From Rhodobacterales bacterium (GTDB lineage Bacteria > Pseudomonadota > Alphaproteobacteria > Rhizobiales > Stappiaceae), in NCBI GenBank assembly GCA_008107755.1, contig VIRH01000058.1:434001-498000 (forward strand): a stretch of DNA of 64,000 bases, written 5' to 3'. Below the pieces are notes generated by a model, which searched no databases, had not been told where the DNA came from, and saw only the letters and a list, made by a program, of their open reading frames with translations. The translations under genes were made by a program, and so were the position numbers. Shown here piece after piece: positions 45,001 through 54,587 of this stretch (positions within the stretch are counted from its first letter, which is position 1; every line of letters starts with the position of its first letter).

Positions 45001-45135
45001 CGCAGCTCTCCAGGCAGGCCAGACCTATGCCCCTCCTCGCCTGCACCGTCCATTAGAACACGATTTCACCCCGTCAGGCTGCTTCTTCTGCCAGGTCGTG
45101 CAAACGCGGGTCACAGACCAACCGGGGCACAGACG

Positions 45136-46014
45136 TCAGATCAGGCCGGCGAATTCCATGGCTTCATCGATCGCGCGTTTTGTCTCTGACGTAACCGGCA
45201 CCAGCGGCAGGCGCAGATCCTGCGAACACAGGCCAAGCCTTGAGAGGGCGTATTTCGTGCAGGCGGCCGGCGGCTCCAGAAAGAGCGCCGTGTGCAGGGG
45301 CAGCAGCCGATCCTGATAGGCCCTTGCCTCTTCCAGCCTTTCTGCAAGCGACGCCTCCTGAAACGCAGCACACAGGCGCGGCGCCACATTCGCCGTCACC
45401 GAGATGCAGCCGGTCCCGCCATGGGCGTTGAAGCCCAGGGCCGCGGCATCTTCCGCGCTGAGCTGGATGAAGTGTTTTCCGCACATCGCCCGCTGGCGGC
45501 TGACGCGCTCCATGCTGCCGGAGGCATCCTTCACGCCGATCACCCGCGGCCAGCGGGCCATTTCCGCCATCGTGTCGGGCAGGATGTCGATCACGCAGCG
45601 GCCGGGAATGTTGTAGAGGATGATGGGCAAATTGGTGCTGTCATGCAGGACCCGATAGTGGCTCAGCAAGCCGGCCTGGTTCGGCTTGTTGTAATAGGGC
45701 GTGACGACAAGCGCGGCATCCGCCCCGGCGGCTTCCGCCGCTTTCATCATGTCGAGAGACTGGACGGTGGAGTTGGACCCCGTCCCGGCGATTACCGGTA
45801 TTCGGCCGTTCACGAACTCCACCACCCGCCGGATGACCTGCTTGTGCTCCTCGGTCCCGACCGTCGGGCTTTCGCCCGTGGTGCCAACCGCGACAAGGCC
45901 GTGGCTGCCTTCCGAGACATGCCACTCCACCAGCCGCTCAAGGGCTTCGAAGTCGATCGAACCGTCGGCAAAGGGTGTCACGAGGGCCGGAATGGATCCT
46001 CTGAACTGGCGCAT
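45136..46014 (-). CDS. dapA: Second dihydrodipicolinate synthase-like protein (DapA paralogue)
   Basis: 292 residues from ATG 46014, with GGAGG before it. Active-site residues are all present: T46 in GTTGES, Y108 in [12 protein letters not shown]134 in ILYNIPGR, R139 and K162 in VIGVKDAS. It is about 60 percent identical by eye to the copy at 2484-3362. With a complete active site it is either a true isoenzyme or a related aldolase. It has no lysine-pathway neighbours; it lies between a hypothetical gene and a TetR-YciI pair. Confidence 0.9.
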   Translation of the reverse strand: MRQFRGSIPALVTPFADGSIDFEALERLVEWHVSEGSHGLVAVGTTGESPTVGTEEHKQVIRRVVEFVNGRIPVIAGTGSNSTVQSLDMMKAAEAAGADAALVVTPYYNKPNQAGLLSHYRVLHDSTNLPIILYNIPGRCVIDILPDTMAEMARWPRVIGVKDASGSMERVSRQRAMCGKHFIQLSAEDAAALGFNAHGGTGCISVTANVAPRLCAAFQEASLAERLEEARAYQDRLLPLHTALFLEPPAACTKYALSRLGLCSQDLRLPLVPVTSETKRAIDEAMEFAGLI

Positions 46015-46148
46015 GCTACCTCCCTGGAAAAGCGCATCTACCGGATGTTCGCTTTTCCTCAGTCTTCTCCCCGCGATGAGCAGTGCCACCATCAGGACAG
46101 GAAGGCAAGCTTCGGTCGTCGGGGCACGTCTGACCCCGGGTCCTCACC

Positions 46149-46436
46149 CTAGGCGGCCAGAAAGCCGAGCCTGTCGTCGAGCCGGGAGGGCGTAATTTCC
46201 AGAATTGTTGCGCTCACGATGCCCTCGGCGACGAAGGGATCGGTGGCCACGAATGCCTGCAGGGTCTCGCGACTGGTTTCATGAGCGATGATGGCACCGC
46301 CCATGTTTGGCTGAAGGCTGCCGACCATCAGGAAAAGGCCCCGGTCGAAACCTTCCTGAATCCACGCATTGTGGCCCTTCATGAACTCTGGCGCCTTCGC
46401 CTTGTTTTCGGAAAATGTCAGCGTCACGACAAACAT
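46149..46436 (-). CDS. YciI-like protein
   Basis: 95 residues from ATG 46436, chosen because GGAG lies six bases upstream; the frame continues back to 46475. PF03795 pattern: MFVVTLTFSENKAKAPEF, HNAWIQEGFDRGLFLMVGSL, and FVATDPFVAEGIVSATILEI with the conserved His-Asp pair of the putative active site. These small ferredoxin-like proteins may be dehalogenase- or dehydratase-like enzymes, but their reaction is unknown. It follows the TetR gene by 57 bp and is likely its target. Confidence 0.85.
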   Translation of the reverse strand: MFVVTLTFSENKAKAPEFMKGHNAWIQEGFDRGLFLMVGSLQPNMGGAIIAHETSRETLQAFVATDPFVAEGIVSATILEITPSRLDDRLGFLAA

Positions 46437-46493
46437 GTTCGTCTCCATGTCCTGCGGTGCATCGACCGCGTTCAAATCAGCCTTTGCGGCCGT

Positions 46494-47081
46494 TCAAAAG
46501 TCCTTCGATCGCTCCCCGTCCGCCAAATCTTCGAGCCAGGCAAGGATCTGCTCGACTTCTCGGCGGACAAAGGCTTCATCCTTGAAGGTCTGTGCCAGAG
46601 TTGCGACGCCCTGGCTCCAGCTGAGGACATGAAGCGCATGCTCCTGCGCCGCGGCACCGCTTCCCATCTCCTCGAACCGGGCAACCAGCCAGTCGCGGAA
46701 CAGGGCCATGATTTCGTTGGCTCTGTTGCGGGAGGCATGTTCAAGCTTTTCAAGCTCGCTCGTGAGCGTGCCCACCGGGCACCCCCAGGCCATGATCTTG
46801 CTCTGGTTGATGATGACGATCCTGATGAAACAGGCGATACGCTGCTGTGCGGTCCCGCCCCTCTCGTCCCAGGAGGCGAGAAGCGCCTGCCTGTCGGCCA
46901 GCCGCTTCGCGATGACCGCGTCCAGGATCTCGTCCTTGGTCCTGAAGTGGTAATAGAAATTGCCTCGGGAAATCTCGACGGCGGCAGCGATATCGGCAAA
47001 GGACGTGTGGTCGAAGCCCTGACTGTAGAAGAGCTGGTCCGCCGCATCGACGATCTGTTGTCGGGTTGCCTTGCCCGCCAT
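46494..47081 (-). CDS. TetR-family transcriptional regulator
   Basis: 195 residues. N-terminal helix-turn-helix (about 9-55: ATRQQIVDAADQLFYSQGFD, TSFADIAAAVEISRGNFYYHF) and the ligand-binding C-terminal domain with WGCPVGTLTSELEKL, typical of the NemR/AcrR-like group in which a cysteine can sense electrophiles. It likely represses itself and the YciI gene through two tandem palindromes 79-120 bp upstream (47160-47200). Confidence 0.93.
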   Translation of the reverse strand: MAGKATRQQIVDAADQLFYSQGFDHTSFADIAAAVEISRGNFYYHFRTKDEILDAVIAKRLADRQALLASWDERGGTAQQRIACFIRIVIINQSKIMAWGCPVGTLTSELEKLEHASRNRANEIMALFRDWLVARFEEMGSGAAAQEHALHVLSWSQGVATLAQTFKDEAFVRREVEQILAWLEDLADGERSKDF

Positions 47082-47157
47082 GTCTACCCCTTCCCTTCCA
47101 TGCTTGCGCCTGTCCCGTGGAGACTTCTTCTGATCCTCGAACTGCGCATAAACACCG

Positions 47158-47202
47158 TCTAGGACAATTGCCCTAATGCACCTTTAGGATGATTGTCCTA
47201 GA
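47158..47202. promoter_or_regulatory. Two tandem TetR operator-like palindromes
   Basis: Site 1 is TAGGACAATTGCCCTA (47160-47175) and site 2 is TAGGATGATTGTCCTA (47185-47200). Each is a near-perfect 16-bp palindrome with half-site TAGGACAA, and their starts are 25 bp apart. They are also part of one larger inverted repeat (TCTAGGACAAT, 47158-47168, with ATTGTCCTAGA, 47192-47202). They lie 79-120 bp before the TetR start codon. Confidence 0.7.
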
Positions 47203-47371
47203 TCGTCAAGTCAGACCGTCAAGTCAGGTCGGCAGTCGAGTGGTGGGCAGAGCGACCGCCTACCGGTCCTCGTCTTTGTCATCTGTCGGTCGAAACGATC
47301 TCCACAGGTCCTGCGGAGGACTCTCATCGCGAAGATCGGCCCCGTCGTTCACGCCGATGTGAAGATCTGCC

Positions 47372-47411
47372 GCCGACCCTTCCTGACACGAGGCTGTCAG
47401 GAAGGGTCGGC
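47372..47411. repeat. Long perfect hairpin in the tetR-egtB gap
   Basis: A 17-bp perfect stem (47372-47388 with 47395-47411) and a 6-base loop. There is no T-tract on either side and no gene ends here, since the two flanking genes diverge. The region 47082-47703 (622 bp) otherwise holds the TetR sites, a short tandem repeat of CGTCAAGTCAG (47204-47229) and an A/T-rich stretch (47441-47560) that is probably the egtB promoter. Confidence 0.6.
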
Positions 47412-47703
47412 TAGTCTTGAGAGAAGTGACGACGGACAACAGCCCTCAGGATGCTATTTCCTCCCAGAAAACAAACGATTGATGACTTCTTGTCACAACA
47501 AGGCGGGATATGTTTGAATTATCACCAATGTTATTCTTATTCACCAACAACAGGACACCGACTACGCCCGCGCGGTTCTGCAGCGGTGCCGTGCGATTTC
47601 CCGCGTTGGAAATCCGTTTTTTATCCCTACGTCCTGACAGCCTGAAAGCATCTCGCGAACGGGTCAGAGGTCGCCGGCCATCCCAGTTCCTGGAGGATTT
47701 GAA

Positions 47704-48980
<1,277 letters not shown>

Positions 48981-48984
<4 letters not shown>

Positions 48985-49928
48985 CCAAGCATGTTTCCCC
49001 TGTTCCCCAGGATCAGACCTTCAGGGCGGAGGTCCTGTCAGGCCTCAAGGCCGACCGAAAGTTCCTGTCCAGCAAGTGGCTCTACGATGATGTCGGCTCG
49101 CATCTGTTCGAGGCGATCACGGAACTGGATGCCTATTATCCAACGCGGACCGAGTTCACGATCCTGAAAGAGAACGCGCGCCAATATGCCCGTCTGCCGG
49201 GCGCGAGAGGCGCGATGGTGGAGCTTGGAAGTGGCTCCAGCCGCAAGACGGACCTGCTTCTGGGCACGTTTCAGGACCTCTCGGTCTACATGCCCGTCGA
49301 CATCTCCGCCAATCATCTCAAAGAGGCCGGCGAGCGTGTCAGGCGTGCGTATCCCTCTCTCGCCGTGATACCGGTGACAGCGGATTTCACCCAGCCGCTC
49401 GGCAACTTGCCTCTGCTGCCGGAACTGCCCGTCCTGGTCTTCTTTCCCGGCTCCACAATCGGCAATTTCGAGCGGTCCGAGGCAGCGGCACTGCTGCAGA
49501 GAATTCGCGATGCAATGCCGGGCGCCAGCATGATTGTCGGGGTCGACCGACCAAAAAGCGAGGACATCCTCGTCACCGCCTATGACGATCCGGCCGGCAT
49601 CACGGCTGCTTTCAATCAGAACCTGCTCCAGCGGATCAACCGCGAGCTTGGTGCTTCGATCGATCTTCAGAGCTTCACCCACAAGGCGATCTGGAACGCG
49701 GCCGAAAGCCGGGTGGAGATGCATCTGGTTTCATTGAAAGACCAGGACGTCGAGATCGGCGGCGAGACCATTTCGTTCCGGCAGGACGAGACGATCCACA
49801 CGGAGAACTCGCACAAATACGACGAGAAGGCCTTCGCCGAGATTGCGGATGAAGGGGGGTGGAGAATTCTGGGTCAGGACACCGACAAGGACGGTCTCTT
49901 TTCCGTCTATACGCTTCAGGCCGTTTGA
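48981..49928 (+). CDS. egtD: L-histidine N-alpha-methyltransferase EgtD
   Basis: 315 residues from ATG 48981, whose last bases form the TGA of egtB (ATGA). Adds three methyl groups to histidine to give hercynine, the first step of ergothioneine synthesis. Motifs: FEAITELDAYYPTRTEFTIL (substrate lid), VELGSGSSRKTDLLL (SAM-binding motif I), VYMPVDISANHL, PGSTIGNF and ENSHKY near the C-terminus, which form the histidine pocket. The frame continues upstream to 48417, but that is antisense-like reading inside egtB. Confidence 0.95.
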
Positions 49929-49941
49929 GCCGCGCAGCCGG

Positions 49942-50568
49942 CTATCGCTCGATCACCGCAAGTCGCACCGCGAGGCCCAGGAAAACCATTCCCGCGATGC
50001 GATTGAGCCAGATCTGTATGGTCGGTGATCGTTTCATCACCTCCCCCAGCTCCCCGGCAGCGAGAGCAACGGCGCCAAAGACGATCACGGTCGCCAGGAT
50101 GAAGAGACCGCCGAGCATCAAGATCTGCAAGGGCACGGAGCCGCGAGCCGGGTCCGCGAATTGCGGCAAGAGCGCCAGGAAAAAGATCGCAACCTTGGGA
50201 TTCGTCACATTCATGATGATCCCCCGCCGATAGAGGGCGAACGCGCCCAGCCTCTCCTGTCGCCGCGACACCATATCTGCCCGCCCTGCACGGAACGACT
50301 GCACCGCGAGATAGACAAGAAAGGCCGCCCCGGCAAACTTCAGCAGCGTGAAGGCGATCTCCGATGTCTTGAAGATGGCCGCTATACCCAGCGCGACGGC
50401 AATTGTGTGCACCAAAAGGCCCGTGCACAGGCCAAGCGTGACGAGGAGACCTGCCACCTTGCCATGGAGGGCCGACTGCGTCAGCACGAAGAGGTTGTCC
50501 GGGCCGGGAGCAGCGCCCAGCGCCAAGGCAGTCATGAAGAAAAGCGTCAGAACGTCGGTCGGTATCAC
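49942..50568 (-). CDS. LysE-family amino-acid exporter (RhtB-like)
   Basis: 208 residues from GTG 50568, the length usual for LysE/RhtB proteins; the frame continues back to 50709 without membrane character. Five to six helices and the family motif ALGAAPGPDNLFVLTQS near the N-terminus and GIIMNVTNPKVAIFFLALLPQF in the middle. Exports an amino acid or homoserine lactone-like compound. Convergent with egtD, and its ribosome site is not strong. Substrate unknown. Confidence 0.85.
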   Translation of the reverse strand: MIPTDVLTLFFMTALALGAAPGPDNLFVLTQSALHGKVAGLLVTLGLCTGLLVHTIAVALGIAAIFKTSEIAFTLLKFAGAAFLVYLAVQSFRAGRADMVSRRQERLGAFALYRRGIIMNVTNPKVAIFFLALLPQFADPARGSVPLQILMLGGLFILATVIVFGAVALAAGELGEVMKRSPTIQIWLNRIAGMVFLGLAVRLAVIER

Positions 50569-50683
50569 GGCGGGCAGATCTTTCGGAGCGGGAGCCAAAC
50601 AACAGCTGCCGCAGACTTTAGATGGATTTGCGCCGGCCGCGAAAGGCCTGCGTTCCAGATGCCATAGACGCGCGGTCGTTCCC

Positions 50684-51583
50684 TCACCCGGTTTCACCGA
50701 TGCCTGCAAGAAGAACAGACTTCAGCCGGCGCGCCTGGGATCCCAGCGGTCTGGCGTCGGGCCAGGCCAGATAGTAACCGTGCCCGGTTTCCAGACCAGG
50801 GGCGTTGATCGGCACAAGACGCCCCGTCGCGATTTCCTCTTGCAGAAGCGGAGGTGTGCCCAGCGCGATCCCCTGCCCTTTCAATGCCCTGCCGATCGTC
50901 TGGTTATAGCTGGCACAGGGTGAAACGGGCCAATTCCTGAACTCAATCGCCCCCGTTCGCTGGATCCAGCCCGGCCAATCCATCCAGTTGGGAGCGACAC
51001 GGGTATAGTTCAGCAAGGGGGGCAACACGGCACCAGAGCCCTGCTCCATGGCCTCGGCGACCGCCGGAGAAGCAACCGGCACCACGGTTTCGGAAAACAG
51101 TAGTTCGGATGACCAGCCGGAATACCTGCCGTCACCGTGGACCAGCACCAGATCATGCTCCGTTTTCAGAAGCTCCCCCAGATCATCGGCGGTCGTCAGA
51201 TTGAAGAGGCAAGCCTCGTCCGACAGAGCAAAATCGCGGAGCCTCGGCTGCAGCCAGAAGGTTGCAAGGCTTGAAACGCTGGCGATCCGGATCACAGGAT
51301 CCTCCGGAACTTTCACGTCCCGCAGGGACTGGTCGAGAAAATCGAGGGCCATGGACGTTCTGTCCGCAAGATGCTGCCCTGCATCTGTCGGCACCAGACG
51401 CCTTCCGGCGCGTTCGAAAAGCGGTAATCCAAGCCAGGTCTCTAACTGGCGGATACGCTTGCTGACGGCTGCCTGGGTCACGTAAAGCTCATCCGCCGCC
51501 TCTGTGAAACTCAGATGCCGCATGGCGGCTTCGAAGAAGACCAATGTGTCCAGCGGCGGCAGGTTCTTGCGGAGGCTTTTCAT
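50684..51583 (-). CDS. LysR-family transcriptional regulator (GcvA-like)
   Basis: 299 residues. N-terminal winged helix (about 8-66: LDTLVFFEAAMRHLSFTEAA, VTQAAVSKRIRQLETWLG) and a C-terminal periplasmic-binding-like effector domain. It resembles the GcvA group. It is divergent from the M24 (DddP-like) gene, whose start lies 93 bp from its own, the normal layout for a LysR regulator and its target. It lies 115 bp before the LysE gene on the same strand, so LysE could also belong to its regulon. Confidence 0.92.
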   Translation of the reverse strand: MKSLRKNLPPLDTLVFFEAAMRHLSFTEAADELYVTQAAVSKRIRQLETWLGLPLFERAGRRLVPTDAGQHLADRTSMALDFLDQSLRDVKVPEDPVIRIASVSSLATFWLQPRLRDFALSDEACLFNLTTADDLGELLKTEHDLVLVHGDGRYSGWSSELLFSETVVPVASPAVAEAMEQGSGAVLPPLLNYTRVAPNWMDWPGWIQRTGAIEFRNWPVSPCASYNQTIGRALKGQGIALGTPPLLQEEIATGRLVPINAPGLETGHGYYLAWPDARPLGSQARRLKSVLLAGIGETG

Positions 51584-51676
51584 AACCTGAGGTTATCAAA
51601 AGCACCTACTTTTTCCAGCCTTTTCAGATTCCGCCAAAATGAGATCATGCGCTCCTGCTCAAATGGAGATCTGCAG

Positions 51677-52933
51677 ATGGCGGAACTGGACTGGCATGCG
51701 GAACGCAGCGACCTCAACGGGCTTGCGCAGCTCGACCGCGAACCGGACGACACGGGTATCGATCTCAGGGCGGTGCGGCTCTATCGTCAGTCCCGTGTCC
51801 GCCGGATGATGCTGGACTACGGCGTTGACGCAGTGATCCTGTCCGACCCCGTGAACATCCGCTACGCGACCGGAACCCGGAACATGCAGGTGTTCTCCAT
51901 GCGCAATGCCGCCTCCCGTTATCTGGTGCTGACGGCGGACCGGTCGATCCTGTTCGAGTTCACGGGCGCGCTGCACCTTGGCGAAGGATTCGAGACGGTC
52001 GATGAAGTCAGACCGGCGAAGACGGCCAGCTTTGTCGCCGCCGGCCCGGACATTGCGCGGCGCGAGCGGGACTGGGCGCTGGAGATGAACGCGCTGATCC
52101 GCGAGCTAGTCGGCAAGGACGCGACCGTCGGGCTGGAGCGGCTCAACGCAGGCACCGCAATTGCGCTTGCCGAGACCGGCCTCAGGATCGTTGATGCACA
52201 GCAGCCCGTGGAAATGGCGCGGGCGATCAAGTCTCCGGAGGAAATGAAGTGCGTGATCGCCTCGCTGCGCGCCACTGAGATCGGCGTCGGCAAGCTTCGC
52301 GAAGCCATTCGTCCGGGCCTGACGGAGGCCGAACTCTGGTCGGTGCTCTACAAGTCGATCATCGAGCAGAACGGCGACTATATCGAAACCCGTCTCCTGA
52401 ACGCGGGGGCCAGAACCAACCCCTGGTACCAGGAAACGTCGGACGCCGTCATCGGCGAGAACGAACTCATCGCGCTCGACACCGATGTGGTCGGCTGCCA
52501 CGGATATTACGCGGATTTCTCAAGAACCTTTCACTCCGGCCCGGCTCGCCCCGACCAGCAGCAGCGCGATCTCTACAAGGTCGCTTTCGAGCAGGTGCAC
52601 CACAACATGGACGTGCTGCGGCCAGGCATGTCCTTCAGGGACTATGCCGATGCCGCATGGGACATTCCCGAGAAATACCACGCCCATCGCTACTATCTCT
52701 CCGCCCACGGATGCGGCATGACCGGGGAATATCCCTATCTCTACCACAGCGGCGATTTCCCCGAGGCCGGGTACGACGGGATGATAGAGCCAGGCATGAC
52801 CCTTTGCGTGGAGAGCTTCATTGGCGAAGCTGGCGGCAAGGAAGGCGTGAAGCTGGAACAGCAGGTCCTTGTCACCGACACGGGAACAGAGTTGCTGTCA
52901 CGCTTCCCGTTCGAGGATGCGCTTCTTGCCTGA
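51677..52933 (+). CDS. M24-family (creatinase-fold) metalloprotein, DddP-like
   Basis: 418 residues from ATG 51677, with GGAG eight bases upstream. All six metal ligands of the DMSP lyase DddP can be read: D268 and D270 in LDTDVVG, D280 in YADFSRT, H344 in LSAHGCG, E379 in CVES and E394 in VKLEQQ; as I recall the DddP numbering (D295, D297, D307, H371, E406, E421), the offset is 27 at each. The context NIRYATGTRNMQ and ETRLLNAGARTNPW is also DddP-like. Yet the Asp proposed as catalytic base (D377) would be G350 here, and the aromatic after NMQ is F rather than W. So it may be a DddP relative with another substrate, or an Xaa-Pro-type dipeptidase. Confidence 0.85.
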   Translation: MAELDWHAERSDLNGLAQLDREPDDTGIDLRAVRLYRQSRVRRMMLDYGVDAVILSDPVNIRYATGTRNMQVFSMRNAASRYLVLTADRSILFEFTGALHLGEGFETVDEVRPAKTASFVAAGPDIARRERDWALEMNALIRELVGKDATVGLERLNAGTAIALAETGLRIVDAQQPVEMARAIKSPEEMKCVIASLRATEIGVGKLREAIRPGLTEAELWSVLYKSIIEQNGDYIETRLLNAGARTNPWYQETSDAVIGENELIALDTDVVGCHGYYADFSRTFHSGPARPDQQQRDLYKVAFEQVHHNMDVLRPGMSFRDYADAAWDIPEKYHAHRYYLSAHGCGMTGEYPYLYHSGDFPEAGYDGMIEPGMTLCVESFIGEAGGKEGVKLEQQVLVTDTGTELLSRFPFEDALLA

Positions 52934-53333
52934 GGCAAGCGTCCTCTCACGATGAGACGGCAAGCCCTCTCAGACCTTCGCGAACTGAAGTTCGGCAGTG
53001 ATGAGGTTTTGCCTTCCTCATGGCCAGAAAAGCGGTCATGCCTTGCATCGTGTGTCCGCACCACGATCAGAGTGCCCTAGTATCTGCGCCGGGTCGATCG
53101 GGATCAGAGGCCGCACTTTGAAAATATAACGCTACGTCATTTTTTCTGACGTTTTGTCGGCGGCGATCACGTCGGATCCCTTCCGGCGGGACGGGACGCG
53201 CAAATCAGAATTTTCTGGTTTCCCGCCCTAGTCATTGCTTCGGCGCACCCCTATCTTATCGTAATATTGCGATGGTTTCCTGCAGGGAACCAGGCGCATA
53301 ACCCTACCATTCTCGACCCGGAGCCCCTGCCTC
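52934..53333. other. Intergenic region downstream of the DddP-like gene
   Basis: 400 bp. Contains a short hairpin ACGTCA (53134-53139) and TGACGT (53147-53152) followed by TTTG, a weak terminator candidate, and A/T-rich sequence (53110-53150 and 53250-53275) that probably holds the promoter of the glutathione transferase. No supported gene. Confidence 0.5.
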
Positions 53334-54200
53334 ATGAGCGACCCGACCTACACCCCGCCCAAAGTCTGGACCAACGAGCAGCCAAGCGGCGGCAAGTTCG
53401 CCAGCATCAACCGGCCGGTCTCGGGCGCCACCCACGAAAAGGACAGGCCTGTCGGCAAGCATCCGCTGCAACTCTACTCTCTGGCAACGCCCAACGGCCA
53501 GAAAGCGACGATCATGCTGGAAGAGCTTCTGGCGCTTGGCCACAAGGGCGCGGAATATGATGCCTGGCTGATCCGGATCAACGAAGGCGACCAGTTCTCC
53601 AGTGGTTTCGTGGAAGCCAATCCGAATTCCAAGATCCCTGCTCTCGTCGATCACAGCGTCAATCCGCCTCAGCGGGTCTTCGAGTCCGGCTCGATCCTCC
53701 TTTATCTGGCAGAAAAGTTCGGCGCCTTCCTTCCCGAGGACACCGCGGAGCGGACCGAAACGCTAAACTGGCTTTTCTGGCAGATGGCTTCCGCGCCCTA
53801 TGTTGGTGGCGGCTTCGGCCATTTTTACGCGTACGCACCGGAGAAGTACCAGTATCCGATCGATCGCTTCACCATGGAAACGAAGCGTCAGCTGGACGTT
53901 CTGGACAAGACCCTGGCCGACCGTCCCTACATCGCCGGCAAGGAGTATACGATCGCCGACATGGCCATCTTCCCCTGGTACGGGGGACTGGTCCTCGGAA
54001 GGCTTTACGACGCAGCGGAATTCCTGTCGGTATCCGACTACAAGAACGTGATCGCCTGGGCGGAAAAGATCGACGCACGACCCGCCGTAGAGCGCGGCAG
54101 GCGTGTCAACAAGTCGTGGGGCGAAGAATCGGAACAGGTGCTTGAGCGCCATGATGCGTCCGACCTCGACCCCAAAGCTGCTGCGAACGCAGCGGAATAA
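53334..54200 (+). CDS. yghU: Glutathione S-transferase, YghU (nu) class
   Basis: 288 residues. The N-terminal extension TYTPPKVWTNEQPSGGKFASINRP, then LYSLATPNGQKATIMLEELL, is the signature of the YghU group, in which Thr and Asn residues bind glutathione disulfide or two glutathione molecules. C-terminal helical domain with PYIAGKEYTIADMAIFPWY, the N-capping box. Likely a disulfide-bond oxidoreductase or peroxide-detoxifying enzyme in the cytosol. Monocistronic, followed by a strong terminator. Confidence 0.95.
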   Translation: MSDPTYTPPKVWTNEQPSGGKFASINRPVSGATHEKDRPVGKHPLQLYSLATPNGQKATIMLEELLALGHKGAEYDAWLIRINEGDQFSSGFVEANPNSKIPALVDHSVNPPQRVFESGSILLYLAEKFGAFLPEDTAERTETLNWLFWQMASAPYVGGGFGHFYAYAPEKYQYPIDRFTMETKRQLDVLDKTLADRPYIAGKEYTIADMAIFPWYGGLVLGRLYDAAEFLSVSDYKNVIAWAEKIDARPAVERGRRVNKSWGEESEQVLERHDASDLDPKAAANAAE

Positions 54201-54209
54201 GGTTGACGG

Positions 54210-54243
54210 CGGCAGCTCTCTGCGAAGAGAGCTGCCGCTTTTC
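54210..54243 (+). terminator. Intrinsic terminator of the glutathione transferase gene
   Basis: 12-bp perfect stem (54210-54221 with 54226-54237 region) closed by a GCGA tetraloop at 54222-54225, followed by CTTTTCT. It begins 10 bp after the stop codon. Confidence 0.9.
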
Positions 54244-54587
54244 TAAAGTCGACAAGTTTATTTTTAAATCACTTGAAACAAATATCCTCACGGCCAGGAA
54301 CATTATACTAGATCCGGCCCTCATTTGAGTATTTGCACCGGCCGCAACACTGCAACGAAGTGTCTGTTTCCAATTTCCATCCGGAACCGAGAACACACCT
54401 CGACCCTGCATTTTCAACAATGTTGCGTATTACCGTCCCTTTAGGCTCCATATCGATCTTGTCATAAGTAGTTTTTTCGTCTCTATAGTCTCTGAATGCC
54501 CGCAGACCCGATGATGTCGGGTGTTTTCGTTTGCGAATGCGGGCCCCGCCCCGAGGCCACTTCCACGTCACCATGTTGGAGCGACAT
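54244..54587. other. Leader region of pntAB with a terminator-like hairpin
   Basis: A/T-rich sequence with TATACT at 54304-54309 as a possible -10 box. At 54506-54522 a 6-bp stem (ACCCGA with TCGGGT, 5-base loop) is followed by GTTTTCGTTTG, which is a weak intrinsic terminator or attenuator 66 bp before the pntA start codon. No protein-coding frame is credible here; a small RNA ending at this hairpin is possible. Confidence 0.45.
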
